64,000 nt of DNA from Massariosphaeria phaeospora (taxonomy: Eukaryota; Ascomycota; Dothideomycetes; Pleosporales). The notes beneath the pieces were generated by a model that saw nothing but the letters and a program-made list of their open reading frames with translations, had not been told where the DNA came from and searched no databases. Below are positions 1 to 11,341 of the stretch, piece by piece; positions within the stretch are counted from its first letter, which is position 1, and each line of letters starts with the position of its first letter. A program made the position numbers and the translations under genes. The stretch is from contig JAADJZ010000029.1 of the NCBI GenBank assembly GCA_011032825.1, forward strand, positions 62,001 through 126,000, in the 5' to 3' direction.

Positions 1-1586
1 AAGGAAGAGTACTACAGGTCTTTGGCGAAGATGCACGCGACTTACGGCGACTATGTGCGAACAGGTGAGTAGACACACCAGCCTACTCATGCCCAATATG
101 AAAAGGGAAGACTGACTCGAGACAAGGGCCTCGGGAGATTAGCATCCTCCACAAAGACGCCATCGCCGCGCTGTACGGCCCCAACAGTAAGTGCCGGAAG
201 TCTACTTTCTACGGTCAGAGCGGCAACGACCCAAATAAAGTATCGATCAACATGCTCCGGGACCAGAAGTCATACCGACAGCGCCGTCGAGCATGGGACC
301 GAGGCCTCTCAAATAAAGGTACATATCCCTACACCTCAAATAACTACAACCTAACAACTACTGAGCACTGTCCACCTATGAGCCTCGCATCAAGTCCAAG
401 GTCGATCAATTCGTCACCAAACTACGTACCAATGCCGGGAAACCACTGGATATTACTGCCTGGGCTATGTACTACAGCTTCGACGTCATGGGTGACATTG
501 GATTCGGCAAGGACTTCAATAGCCTTGGGACTGGCGTCGAGCACCCCGCAATAAAGGGTATACATGATCATGTCGCAATCCTGGGTGCTCTGCAAACGGT
601 GCCGTGGCTCCTGAATTTGCTGGGCTCGGTTCCGGGGGCCGCCGGGGCGTTTTCAGAATTCTTTGGGATGTGCGAGGCGGAGATTCGAGAGAAAGAAAAA
701 GTGAGTATCCGTTCTGAGTGCCTCGACGATGTGCTGATGGGGTTCGTAGAATTGGGATAGCGAGAAAGAGCCCCGAGATATCGTATCCTGGTTGCTAAAG
801 GCTAGCAAAGACAAAGAGTCATCTGCTTCACCAACGAAAGAGTCCCAAGCCGACGACTCTCGAGTCGTCATCGTTGCCGGCAGGTGAGTTCCAGCAAATC
901 CACCTCAACACCATCCAAGCTCACCACACAGCGACACTACGTCTAATACCCTCGCAAATGCCCTCTTCTATCTCTCAAAACACCCGACCCTCCAGTCCAA
1001 GCTCTACACCCTCTTGACCACTGCCTTCCCCAATGGCTACCAGTACTGGACCTACGATAAGGTCAAAGCCATCTCTTACATTGACGACATCATCAATGAG
1101 ACTCTGCGCCTCAAGCCCGCCGTACTACACGGCGTAACCCGCGAGACGCCCCCAGAAGGCATCTACGTCGGCGACACGTACATCCCTAGCAACACGAACG
1201 CATCTGTATCGTGTCTCCTCATCCAAAAAGATGCGCGATGGTGGCAACAAGGCGATGCGTTCGTCCCCGAGCGGTGGAGTGAGTGGAGGGAAGAAATGGG
1301 TACGGATGGCGCGCCGTATTTTCCGTTCCAGTTAGGTGAGTATACCCCACTTCCGTGTTTGTCTTAGCTTTCGAGTAACGCGGCGGCGGTAGGCACGCAT
1401 AACTGTATCGGCAAGAACCTGGCTTATCTCAGTCTCCGCACGTCTCTCTCGGCCATTGTCCTGAACTTCGAGGTGTCGTTGGCGGAGGGCGAGACTGGGG
1501 AGGTGTTCGATACGGGTTTCGCGGATACGTTACTTCTGACGCTGCCGCCTTTGAAGTTGATGTTCACGCCGAGAGAGAAGAGGTAG
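1..1586 (+). CDS. Cytochrome P450, 5'-truncated by window edge
   Basis: This is the 3' part of a fungal microsomal P450 monooxygenase; the N-terminal anchor lies outside the window. Exons are read as 1-64, 127-318, 366-700, 765-883, 932-1335 and 1393-1586, which give an open 435-residue product ending in TAG. Visible landmarks are the helix-C style WxxxR region (RRRAWDRGL), the I-helix AGSDTT split by an intron, the ExxR motif (NETLRLKP), the PERW motif (FVPERWSEW) and the heme loop FQLGTHNCIGKNLAY with the cysteine ligand. The heme loop has His (codon 1398-1400) where the family normally has Arg (FxxGxRxCxG). Substrate is unknown; the overall style resembles fungal secondary-metabolite P450s such as tryprostatin hydroxylase relatives, which is an inference. 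No partner genes are visible to its left. Confidence 0.93.
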
Positions 1587-2884
1587 AGTGTAGCGGGAAC
1601 GGCTGTTCAGTATTTTGAACGGGTGCGATGAGCTACTCACTTCCGATTAGTGGGAGTCGACTTCGAGAATTCGAGGACTGACCATTGAGTTACTAGACAT
1701 GCCTAGTCCGCTGTAACGATATCTTCTTGTATATTTCGCCGCTAATCTTGAAATATTCGCCTAGTTTGATCTTGCGAGCTGTAGAGCGAGATCTAGTCGG
1801 CGCGGATTCGGGTCTTGCCCGCGGCGAGCACGGGCCCTCACGCATAGGGTAGGAAGGAGAGGAAGAGAAGTGGCAGCCACGAGTTCGCCGAGTCGGGGTA
1901 GTTGCCAACAGGTCTTCGCTAAAGTCGGCAGGGCGCAATCACAGGCTTGCCGATACCGACTTCACATGGCGCGCTGAGAGGGCAGTAGCGCCGGCAGCAT
2001 CTCAGCTATGTTGCTCCATAGAACGACGACGTTGAAGAAGACAGATCTCAATCGGCAGCTACCTCGAACAAGATTATCGAGGGGTTGGCGGCGCAGCAGA
2101 CACGAGCCTTCCATAAATGGCCTAAGTCAAAGTAGTACAGAGGTCAGTGTGGTGCTCCGAGCTCCGAGAGCCTCCTGGTGCACCGACTCCTCTTCACAAA
2201 ATCGTACCGCACTCGATCTGAGAGATTAAGAGGCTATTCCCGGAAATACAAAGAGCCCGTCGACGCAGGCGGTTGAGGGTTGAAGTGCAAGACCTCATGG
2301 ATCAAGTTGCACTCCTCGAATCAACGTCAGCTGTTACTGGGCCGAGACGATTACCCGTGCGCGATTAGCTTTACCACACACCCGGGTGGTGATATTCGAC
2401 GTACAGGCACAATACCTTCGGTTCGATGCTTTTGGTATACACACTCACCTGGCTTGGGGGAGTCGTGAAACAAGAAAGAAAGTGGGTGAAGGTGGCTGTA
2501 CATGCTTATCGCTGCGCCTAGGCGTCCGGTTTTCGCAGCTCGTGCGGCGAGCGTCATGATTTTCAGTGTGCGCTAAGTCTAAGTGGTCTTCGTTTCCGAA
2601 GTAGCAAGGAGCTATCTTTGTTTCAGAATCATGGCTCGTCTAACTGCAGAACCGTGGTTCATCGAGATGACTCAGCGAACATGGAATTATTTCTCTTATT
2701 TCTTATTTGAGAGGTGTACTCTCGAGGCGAGCCATGGTTTGAGAGCAGGGTATCTTCTCTCACCCACGGTTCTCTGTCGCGTTGAAAATTAGGTTCTCAT
2801 TTGCGCATCTGCGTTCTTTCACTTAAATCCCTTCCACCAAGATCAACCCCTCAGATCGCAACCATCGAGGCATAACCGTCTCTT
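1587..2884. other. Spacer with possible decayed coding relic
   Basis: No intact gene is visible. Between about 2031 and 2370 two overlapping plus-strand frames read like fragments of a basic, coiled-coil-prone protein (for example QRARRRRRLRVEVQDLMDQV near 2256-2315), interrupted by stops and a frame change. It could be a relic of a gene or chance. Confidence 0.4.
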
Positions 2885-3793
2885 ATGTTGCACTTACATC
2901 CTTCTGACACCATGGGCATATCAGATAAGCCGCTCCTCGTTACTTCTACTATCAACAAAAGCCAGCCGCTCTTTAGTAAACACAGCACCTTCTGCTTCTC
3001 CAACAACCAAAAGGTCGCAGTTCGAAGCTACCAAGGCTTTTCGCAAATGCAACTTTATGTCATACATCCGAGCTTGCGCATAATCAGAGGACTGTTCGGA
3101 CACAGTAGAAACCAGATTTCGACCCCTGCCCTCAACAAAATCATGGAGAATGCGCACACCCCTTGGATCCGCATGTCTGAAGCCCAGGACATTTTGGCTA
3201 TGACTGCGCACGTTGCTCGATCATGCATACGCTTTCATGTCTTCGGATTACCGTCCCCGCATGAGGCAGAACTACAGGACATATCGGTATACCAGCACCA
3301 ACTGGCCAATCACATTATCACTTTCTACACCAACCAGCTCATGCGGAACCTATTCAGATTTGGATCTGGCACCGCAAGTATCAACATCGCGGTCGACGAC
3401 ACACCCTACCAAGACATAGACACCGCATGGGTGACCCACTGCTTCAGCTTGCCCGACTTGAACCAAGTCACCCTCGTGCCGATGTCCAATATACTCTTAT
3501 CACTCGCGCAAATAGCCCAGTCCAGCCAGGCTTTCGTCATTGTATTCAAGCCTGAAAACCCAATCCGACAGCTGCTAGGCGATTTCTTAATCGGCTCAAA
3601 GCATCCTCCGCTGGTCATCATCTGCGCGCCCTGCGAGGTGGATAACATGCCTGCAAACCCGGCCAAACATGACGGCGACCGCAACTCAGATCGAGTTGTG
3701 CATTTGCTTGAGCAGTACGACCGGTACCCGTTTACGCTGAGGGATTCGCCGTATGGAATCACCTATCTGCATATACTCAAAGACAAAGCCTGA
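2885..3793 (+). CDS. SRR1-like domain protein (first of two paralogs)
   Basis: A single-exon ORF of 302 codons starting with ATG at 2885. The C-terminal two thirds align by eye with the next gene (4792-5889): FGLPSP versus LGLPSP, PENPIRQLLGDFL versus PENPIRQMMADIL, IICAPCEV versus IICPPWDI, and LLEQYDRYPFT versus LLGRYEQHPFT. This order (hydrophobic strand with GLxSP, an acidic strand, a strand ending in xPENP, and a final IxCxP) resembles SRR1-like domains, which are common in fungal lineage-specific proteins; the assignment is from pattern memory only. The acidic 'D' strand here reads INIAVDDTPY. No signal peptide or membrane helix is evident. The first about 95 residues do not match the paralog. 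Function in fungi is undefined. Confidence 0.62.
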   Translation: MLHLHPSDTMGISDKPLLVTSTINKSQPLFSKHSTFCFSNNQKVAVRSYQGFSQMQLYVIHPSLRIIRGLFGHSRNQISTPALNKIMENAHTPWIRMSEAQDILAMTAHVARSCIRFHVFGLPSPHEAELQDISVYQHQLANHIITFYTNQLMRNLFRFGSGTASINIAVDDTPYQDIDTAWVTHCFSLPDLNQVTLVPMSNILLSLAQIAQSSQAFVIVFKPENPIRQLLGDFLIGSKHPPLVIICAPCEVDNMPANPAKHDGDRNSDRVVHLLEQYDRYPFTLRDSPYGITYLHILKDKA

Positions 3794-4791
3794 GGGCGCA
3801 AGCCGGATGCGCAAATCGAGTGTCCAATGGGTCATTCTGGAGCCGTTGTCAGTTGCACAGACGTTCTCTTGGTGTCTAGTGACTACGCCGGGAAGATGGC
3901 ACCTTGCTGTCCGTGGAGTCAGACTTTCCGGTCCGCCATCGGTATGTGGGCTTCCGACACGACGGATAGCCACGAGCTACGAGCTACGTCTATTGCTCTG
4001 ACTGATTCCCTAGTTGCTAGAATGTTCTTCGGTCCTTCTGGAGACATTGGAGGCTCTGTCGCGGCAGGATCTATTCTCCGAGCAGCTTATCAAACTACCC
4101 AATCAATGTCTCTATCACGCGCGAATGCGGCGTAGATCGTACGTCGTCCGCCCCGAAGTCCTGGTTCAGCGTTGCCACGAGGCGCTACTTCCGACCTCAA
4201 CATCCACTCAATGCTCGTTGGCGCCATACGGAGATTTCTTTGAGCTTCTAGCTGCCGAGTCTCTGGCAGTACTAGCGTAACGATATTTGACAGCAGGGCT
4301 ATGTCGATGGTTCCCGATGCCAATTATAGGGCCCTGCACCACGCCGCGTGCCCAAGTTTGAGGCCACATCACGTTGAGTCATATCTATTAATTAAGGAGC
4401 AAGCTCGTTACTGGCTATGGGGGCAATGAGTCTTACTTGTACGACGACAAGAAACTCACGATGGTCGTGCTTTGGCCTCCTGGTTGCGGGGTGTGGTCCT
4501 TGCGGGTTGAGCATTGTTGCTGCAGGTGTCCTTGCCCCCGAGGTCGGAGTGAGGACTGAACGCGACAGCCACAACGAAGACTCATCGGTATGGCGACATA
4601 CCGACGACTCACACGTTTGAGGTGCATATAAATGCTGGTCGCAGTCCTGCTTCTGGTTGTTATTCAACACTACTTTGCCGGCTGCATTACAATCATTGTA
4701 CTCACCAAACCCGAAATTCTGAATCTCTCTCGGTAAACCCACATTCGAAAGCTATCGATCACAAACAAGTTCACCTCGAAGTTGAATCAGC
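3794..4791. other. Spacer between the two SRR1-like paralogs
   Basis: About 1 kb without a convincing gene; several short overlapping ORFs on both strands lack codon character. It contains the terminator of the upstream gene and the promoter of the downstream gene. Confidence 0.5.
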
Positions 4792-5889
4792 ATGGATTGC
4801 AAGGAGGCTGAGGAACCGATCTTGAATGCCGACAAGATCAACGGAGGACAACCCATCTATACTCGAGAGAGGCTCTTGGAGGTCTTCAATGAAGATCCCC
4901 ACCACGAGATCTTGAATTATGGGGAATTGGGGAATAGGTCGGAGTACGATCTTCGGAAATCCCGATTCAAGTCGACCATACCAAAGGAAGAGCAAGACGA
5001 TTTCCGACGTGATTTCCAAGGGCTGCTCGATAACTGGCCTCAAGAGCCAGCTTTTGAGCGAATCTACCAAAAACTGAGGCAGAGCGTGGCCATCAATCCT
5101 CCGGCCCTCAACCTTCTGATCTTGGGCCTGCCATCTCCAGTCGAAGGAACTTATTTCCAGGACGGTCCTCCTCAATTCATGATGACGTCGCACATCGTCG
5201 CGAACATAGTCTGGCTTGTCCATACCCGCTTCGGCGGCAAGATAAAACCCAAAGTCTTTCTTGATTACAGTTCTTTCAACAAGGAGAAAGACATGACCGT
5301 CGACAATCTCCAGTATGTTCGGCAGCACTTAGGGTTTTCAAATAACGGGTGGAACACCTTTCAATTCAGCCCTCTTGGCCATCTTCTTGCCGCTGCTTGC
5401 AACCACCACAACATAGTCGTTATGTTTATGCCAGAAAATCCAATCCGCCAGATGATGGCGGACATTCTCTTGCATAACACAACGGACAAGCTACCTCAGA
5501 TGATCATATGCCCTCCTTGGGATATCAATATCACCCGCAAGGACAGCGGGTCGGGCGGGGACAAGACTTCCACCCGAGTCAAGCAATTACTGGGAAGATA
5601 CGAACAACACCCCTTCACAGACGCGGACACCAAGGACACAGTGATAGGGAAACTTAGACTCTACATCATCAAAGAGTCTACGACACCTAAAGAGACCACT
5701 CCGGCCCCATCGACCGGAGCTACCCCAGCCCAATCTCCAGAGGGTACACCACTTCCTGAATTCTTCAACGAAGCATTTGACTATATTGCCCATATGGCTA
5801 GTCATAGCCCAACACCAGAACCCGAAGTGGCAGGATTCCCAGGCGTCGACGTTACGCCACTCTATGTACCGCCGAATCCTAATCCGTAA
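4792..5889 (+). CDS. SRR1-like domain protein (second paralog)
   Basis: A single-exon ORF of 365 codons; ATG at 4792 follows an A/C-rich leader. The core (residues about 95-285) has the predicted SRR1-like layout: LNLLILGLPSP, KPKVFLDYSSF, then VVMFMPENPIRQ and MIICPPWDI. It matches the neighbour at 2885-3793 over this core, with the same orientation, so the pair probably arose by tandem duplication followed by strong divergence. It differs by a charged N-terminal segment (residues about 1-90) and a Pro/Thr/Ala-rich, low-complexity tail (residues about 300-365). SRR1 in plants is linked to circadian and light signalling; that role cannot be transferred to these proteins. Family assignment is moderate, homology between the pair is clear. 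Confidence 0.68.
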   Translation: MDCKEAEEPILNADKINGGQPIYTRERLLEVFNEDPHHEILNYGELGNRSEYDLRKSRFKSTIPKEEQDDFRRDFQGLLDNWPQEPAFERIYQKLRQSVAINPPALNLLILGLPSPVEGTYFQDGPPQFMMTSHIVANIVWLVHTRFGGKIKPKVFLDYSSFNKEKDMTVDNLQYVRQHLGFSNNGWNTFQFSPLGHLLAAACNHHNIVVMFMPENPIRQMMADILLHNTTDKLPQMIICPPWDINITRKDSGSGGDKTSTRVKQLLGRYEQHPFTDADTKDTVIGKLRLYIIKESTTPKETTPAPSTGATPAQSPEGTPLPEFFNEAFDYIAHMASHSPTPEPEVAGFPGVDVTPLYVPPNPNP

Positions 5890-6771
5890 GGGAACAGCTT
5901 CAAAAGCCACACGGATTCCAGAGCCCCAGGACAATCTTTCATTGAGAGGGCTCTCCAAAACCCTATTCCAATCCGGCTTTCCCACTGTATCAACATCTGT
6001 ACCAACATTTCTTTCTTTCCTTTCTTACACTCTTTCACACTTCATTGTACACCCCCCGGGACCATGGTGGAAGATCGGCAGCGCCAACTATGTATCACCC
6101 ACCCATATCCCATTTTTTCCTTTTGCATATCCTCACACACATCAACTGAGGACTCGGCCTTACATGCGGCCTACTCCTCTCTTCGGCACCCTACACTGGT
6201 GGCTGTCTTGATGGTTTTTTTCTTTACGAGACTGTACGAATTTCCTTTACTAGACTGTATGAATATCGGCCTCTAGTTGCAGGCAGGCTGGATACACTAT
6301 TTCGGCACTTCAAGTGGTCGATCTTGTCTTTTCCTAGTGTTTTTTCCTTTACCATGTTGTATTGGGGCTGGTTCCTCGCTTATGGGCCGCTATGGCTCGT
6401 GGCATCACACCCTTTTATGTGTGTTTTTGGTACTTTGCTTCTGGGCTGGTCCCTGTGTTTTTCACTTTACTAGATTGTACGAGAATATGTATTATTATTC
6501 CACAAGTTCGACTGTTGCTGAGAGCGTGACGTTGAGATGGTGAAACACAAGGCTATTAAATCCGCAGAACACGAGAGTAATGTGGAATGGGGGTTCTTAT
6601 CGGTGAGTCTTCCCACGCTCAGATACTGCTCGATCTTCGATACAGATTGCTGACGTCATCCCGCTTGATGAAATCATCGCCGAAACATAAACCCGGGTTC
6701 GAAGTCTTGGGGTACTCCATACATCTATGAACATTCGTAAATTCGTCACACATCACCATGCTTAAACCTCC
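5890..6771. other. Spacer with degenerate short repeat
   Basis: No gene seen. A short motif close to CTTTACTAGACTGTACGA recurs at 6222-6239, 6245-6262 and 6465-6482 in T-rich sequence. This lies between the 3' ends of two convergent genes. Confidence 0.45.
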
Positions 6772-8284
6772 TCAGACCGTCCTCATCGCATCCGCAACCG
6801 TAATGAACACCGGCTCCGGCCTCGTCACACCATCTTCTACGCCACCGCCCCACTCCCGCTCACTCATCCCCCCATTAACCACCAGCTCCTCATACTCAAC
6901 ATCCGTCACGACCGGCCTCCTTACCTCCGCCCGCTTCGGACTCTCAATCCTGACTCGTCCAACCCTCGACCACCGCTTATCATCCCCCTCGCTCGAATCC
7001 TTTCTCCTCGACGACAGCGACTCGCTCAGCCGGACAAAAAATGGCTTGTCGAAGAGATACTTGAAGAAGCGCGGCATGACGACGACGGACGCCGCGAAGT
7101 GCCCGAAGGCGAGTTCGGCGAAGCCCCAGGGTGCGATGAGCGAGACCCAGTGTGTTTTGTCGCCGTGGATGGCTCCGCGATGGTGGTAGTAGATTTCGAC
7201 GATGGAGCAGATGCAGGGGCTGCGGGGCATGTTAGCTGTTGATTTCTCCACAATCACACACTCTAGCTCCGAGCTATCGGTCGCCAGCTCATGAAGCACA
7301 ACGTACACCGAAGCACAGTAAAAACAAGTCAAAACACTTACAGGGCACCCACGAAAAACACGCCACTCAACCGTCCCCTCCGCTTCCCACCCACGCCGCC
7401 CCCCAACCCCCACACCACCTTCTGCGCCAACACCAACACCACAAAATCCGTCAGCATATTGATTACGCCGCTCACCACGCGCTTCGCCGTGATGTCGCCC
7501 ACGCACTTGCCCTCCACAATCGTTGGATCCCACAACTTCGCGCGCGGCGAGCACGAAAACAGCTCAATGAACGCCGACACGATGTAGAAGATGATGTTGG
7601 CGGCGAGCAGCGCGTGGTACAGGTAGAAGGCCGCGTTGCGCGTGCCGGTCGGGACGAGCACGCGGATGCATTGCAGTAGGATGGCGGTTTTGAGGAAGAG
7701 CATGGAGAGGATGTAGGCGAGGGAACCGATGTTGTAGTACTGGGAAAGGTGGTTAGACGGAGGGTGTAGGTCGTTGGATGGGGTGTGGACTTACATATCC
7801 TTGCTCCACTGCCTGCCGCACAGTGAGATTCCACTGGTGCGTGCCAGCACCAATCTTCGCAGAGATGATCGCAAGCGGCATCAACATACCCGTGTATATC
7901 AGCCACGAGATGAACAGCATGCCTACAACAAACACAGGTCAGCCCCAGATCATCACCTCCAGCTCAAAAACAACCCGTCCCACTTCCCTGTTTACTTCAC
8001 CCCCAAACGACACTCCCGCCTCCCTACCGACATAAGGAAACCCACACCAACTCACCATCTTCGCCCCACCACTTCACTCTCCCCACAACCCTCCATTTCG
8101 TCCACAACCTTACGCCCACACTCGTCGTCCCCAGCACCATAAACGCCGCGACCATGCCATACGTCTCGATTTCCAGATTGCTCGGATTTGTAAAATTCGG
8201 TATCACGCCCGGCGGCGGTGCAAGCGCGGGGCTATCGAGGATCTTCTCGCGGAGCGCGGGGGGTAGGGGCGTGGGTAGAGGCAT
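6772..8284 (-). CDS. Fungal rhodopsin-type (Pth11-like) seven-helix membrane protein
   Basis: Spliced model on the minus strand: exons 8284-8056, 7922-7795, 7739-7342 and 7219-6772, 400 residues. It is an integral membrane protein of the large fungal rhodopsin/Pth11-related family, which is mostly of unknown function, with some members acting as GPCR-like surface sensors. Hydrophobic segments are visible in order: MVAAFMVLGTTSVGV, MLFISWLIYTGMLMPL, IGSLAYILSMLF, FYLYHALLAANIIFYIV, GVINMLTDFVVLVLAQKV, FFVGALPCICSIVEIYY and WVSLIAPWGFAELAFGHFA. The short N-terminus and charged C-terminal tail (about 75 residues, basic then acidic) fit the family. Start is the first in-frame ATG (8284); an upstream TTG codon extends the frame but is not a likely start. 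It lies convergent to the SRR1-like pair. Confidence 0.85.
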
Positions 8285-9386
8285 CGCGGTGGTGGTGCCG
8301 ATGCGAGGCGTATGGAAATCGTGCAAATATGCGGTGTGGTGTGGTATCGAGGAGAAAGCGTTTAGCTAGGTTGCTCAACCGGCGCGCATCGCGTCACATA
8401 GGTGGTAGGTAGTTGCGCGAGCAGAGTGGGAAGAGCAAAGACAGGTTCTCGGGCCTGCCCCATACATTACATACCGACCTTCAGCCTTCGCAATCCTGCG
8501 AACACCTCCCAGCCCAGCTCCAGGGCCACACCCGTCTCGCACGGGCACCGGGAATCCTGCTGCTGCACGTCGTGCACTTAACCGAGCCTATCGCATGGTC
8601 GTGGACGCTGCTGGTGTGGGGGCCAGTCAATGCGCCTAGTCCCCACGGGTTCCGAGCGTAGATGAGATAGGTAGGTGACATGGGTTTCGTGGTTCCATGT
8701 ACATATTGTGTATCTCCGTCTCGGTGTCTGAAGGAGGAGATCGGCGACGCTGCTAATCAGGCCGAAACACCAGATCGACGGGACTTCGTCTATCTCTTGT
8801 ATGTATGTCCCCGGATCGCCACCACTACGTACTAGGCGGGTGGTGCACACGTACCATAGGCGACGCAGAAGCAGTAGATACAAAGCAACTCACATACAGA
8901 GCACTATGGGCTAAATACCTCTTCAGCACCCAGGATCCCCGGGACGCGCAGAGCAATCTGCTAATTTTGCGGGGGATCGCGAAGGGAGCTCTGGGCATAG
9001 CCAGCGGTGCACGTCTCCAAGGCGATAACTGGGGAGGTTAACTATCTGTCTGCACAGGTTGAGCGCGTTGAACAATTGGAGCACTGCGTTTCTTTTGTTG
9101 TCTATAATATAGCCACTGCTCTTGCTGGCGGGGACAAATGCCTCATTATTACCGTTAAGTGCGCGTTAGAATGTCTGTAGGTCTTACATGGCGCCCCAGC
9201 TGACGACGCGGTCCTTGTTTTTATTGAAGCCTTGCGATCTTAAGAGGGTGCCAATCTCACTTGTAAGAAGATGCGGCGCCCCTTGTGAAATCTGCTTCTT
9301 GGTGCACGGGAAGTGAGCACCGGGAGTATTGTTGGTGTGAGCTGGACTTTTGGCGCAATACCGTGAGCCGTTGGTGTGATCGTGGT
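8285..9386. other. Low-gene spacer containing one copy of a flanking direct repeat
   Basis: Contains the promoter of the membrane-protein gene and one copy (about 8718-8834) of a repeat found again at 14052-14169. Nothing else is recognisable. Confidence 0.5.
8718..8834 (+). repeat. Diverged direct repeat, left copy
   Basis: About 117 bp aligning with 14052-14169 in the same orientation. Shared blocks include GTCTCGGTGTC, GGAGATCGG, ACGCTGCTAA, ACCAGATC and CCACCACTA. Differences are mainly C/T and G/A, with the right copy carrying T or A. Confidence 0.75.
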
Positions 9387-9734
9387 CTAGCCGTCCTGTG
9401 TAGTCTGGTACGTTAATACTGTAGTAGGAAGGGAAGGGTGTAGTGGAGAGCGTACATTCTCTTTGCCAGCATCGCCATCGCCAGCCTTGCCATCGATGCC
9501 AGCCGCACTGTCTTTAGCGCTTTCCCTCCCACTGCCCTTGTTTATTGTCACCCGCTTATCGGTCATGCGCATCTTGACGACAGTACGAGCGACCATGCCG
9601 GCGTATCGGTTGTCAGTCCACTCAAACCCCCGCTTGCTGAGTTGTTTTCTCACGTTGGCTTTGGCGGCATTGATGCTGGGATATGCATCCTGCAGCTCGA
9701 TCAGTAGTTCTGCTTTGAGTGCCGTCTTCTGCAT
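9387..9734 (-). CDS. Hypothetical protein of the duplicated local family (copy B)
   Basis: An unrecognised short protein on the minus strand; ATG at 9734 gives 115 residues. Its first about 60 residues match the decayed copy at 11342-12685: both have a LQxxYPSxNA block and a RYxxxxARTV block. An upstream ATG at 9829 corresponds by position to the start of the other copy's first exon but runs into TAA after five codons, at a CAG or CAA-type site, so the original first exon may be broken. The tail (KGSGRESAKDSAAGIDGKAG) is hydrophilic low complexity. A 60-nt in-frame segment (9396-9455) begins GTACGC and ends ACACAG and could be a retained intron. No known family is recognised. Status as a live gene is doubtful. 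Confidence 0.45.
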   Translation of the reverse strand: MQKTALKAELLIELQDAYPSINAAKANVRKQLSKRGFEWTDNRYAGMVARTVVKMRMTDKRVTINKGSGRESAKDSAAGIDGKAGDGDAGKENVRSPLHPSLPTTVLTYQTTQDG

Positions 9735-10015
9735 CCGCGCTGAGTGTTGAGTTAGTGCAGTGTGACTGAACGAGTGAAGTGAGAGGCTATACGGCACAAA
9801 TACGGAGCGTGTTACTTGTTGGTAGCCATGGCGGTGGTGGTGATTACCCGTGGCTGGTGTTGTCACATCCTTCAGAACGAGGCGGATGGCTGCTTTCAGC
9901 TGATGTTTAGCGCTGTCAGCCTACTATCATTAGCACGACGACACAAGAGGCATTATGCCTAGCTTATCTTCTTATAGCTATAGTACGAACCTTTGTCGTC
10001 GTGGTCGTCATTGCC

Positions 10016-10917
10016 CTACTCGCCGCCTTTGCAGTTTACACTTATCCACATGTGCTCTGAGCCATTCCCGCACCGCGTCAGTTTCGGCACTACCATCTTC
10101 CATTGAGTCACTCCGGTAGCAGTGCAGTAGAGCGTTTTGGCTATCTGTGGAATCGATATGCAGGCGTGCTCCACGGAATCACCGGTATATTGGTCCAGAT
10201 CATAGACTGTGGTTCCGCTGGATACGGTCATCCTCAATCGATCATCTTCCTCTAAAACGGTCGGCAGTAATGAGTTATGATAGGTCCCCACTACCTCCTC
10301 AGTTCAAGTATATGCCTCGTCTTCGGTTATGCCTACGTCGGCACGGATCCCCAAGAATGGATATGTGCTGCTCCAGTCATGCACTTCACTCCATGTAAGA
10401 TCCTTGTGATAAATATTCACCCAGTGGTAGTAGCCGTCTTGTCCCATACTGATACCGTCCCATTGAACAGCGGACAAGTCACCAGACGCAGCTGTGTCTG
10501 CATCTACTGGTTAGGCTCGACTACTGTCTCGATATCGGCGTGACGTTGTCTCTTCGACGGGCGTGTGCTCGGCGATCGATCGTTTGTGGGGACCTCGGAT
10601 GTCTCGTCCAACATACCGGTAGTTTCCCCGCCGGATTTAGCTTGATGCTGCGCAGTCAGTACGTGCGGCACCAGACAAGTGGTTGTGTACGAACCTGTCC
10701 TGATGACCCACGATCCTCCTTCATCGCCAGAATTTGGTCGCGAACTCTTTTGGCTACACCCTCCATCTGGTGGGAGTTTCCAGCCCCCCCCGTCGAGCTT
10801 GGGTCTACACTCTTCGACATGTGTTCGGAGCCATTCACGCACCGCGTCGGTTTCGTTCGGCATTAACAGCTGGATAGTAGGTGATGATTTCTTCCGCGAT
10901 ACGGCGGATATCGGCAT
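10016..10917 (-). pseudogene. Decayed gene(s) with a repeated ETDAVREWLR module
   Basis: Minus strand, several frames. From ATG at 10917 the frame reads into a module ETDAVREWLRTHVEEC; after a run of eight C (plus strand, near 10785-10793) the more protein-like reading continues in another frame (GVAKRVRDQILAMKEDRG). A second copy of the module, ETDAVREWLRAHVDKC, lies further along at about 10015-10090. Between them are the Lys/Arg-rich RPSKRQRHAD stretch and a Trp/Tyr-rich stretch (DGYYHWVNIYHKDLTWSEVH) with a stop at 10304-10306. The same module appears twice in one direction, so this is probably two partial copies or a mosaic. Exon structure cannot be fixed from the sequence. No known domain is recognised. 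Confidence 0.4.
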
Positions 10918-11341
10918 GGTCAAACATGATAAATCGAGTACTGACTTGTCGAGGCTGGAGAGCGCGTGTGAGGACGCTGCAACGAGGCGGAGGCAATGCG
11001 GGCGAGAGAGTGACTGGTATACGAAAGAAGCCTGGTCGTACGCGAGATGACGCCAGGGTAGCGACAACCTAGTGTGCTGCTTGCACTTGTCATCGCACAC
11101 CAGGAAGTCGTGGGCAGGCGTGGCTTCCCGTTTTCCCGTTCATGAAACCATGACGTTTGTACTGAATGAGGCAGTAGCCACTGGGAACTCGCAACGAGCA
11201 TTATCTCGATCAAGTTTACTACACCAAACAAAACATAAGAACATGCAGCTATTGGAGGATGGACCATCGGAACAGCCAGAACGATGCTCTAGCATAACCT
11301 ACGTGCACACCCCATCACCTGCACCCACATCCTGTCGGTGC
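10918..11341. other. Spacer inside the decayed family region
   Basis: Between the end of one decayed copy (11342) and the start of the next module (10917). Nothing recognisable. Confidence 0.4.
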
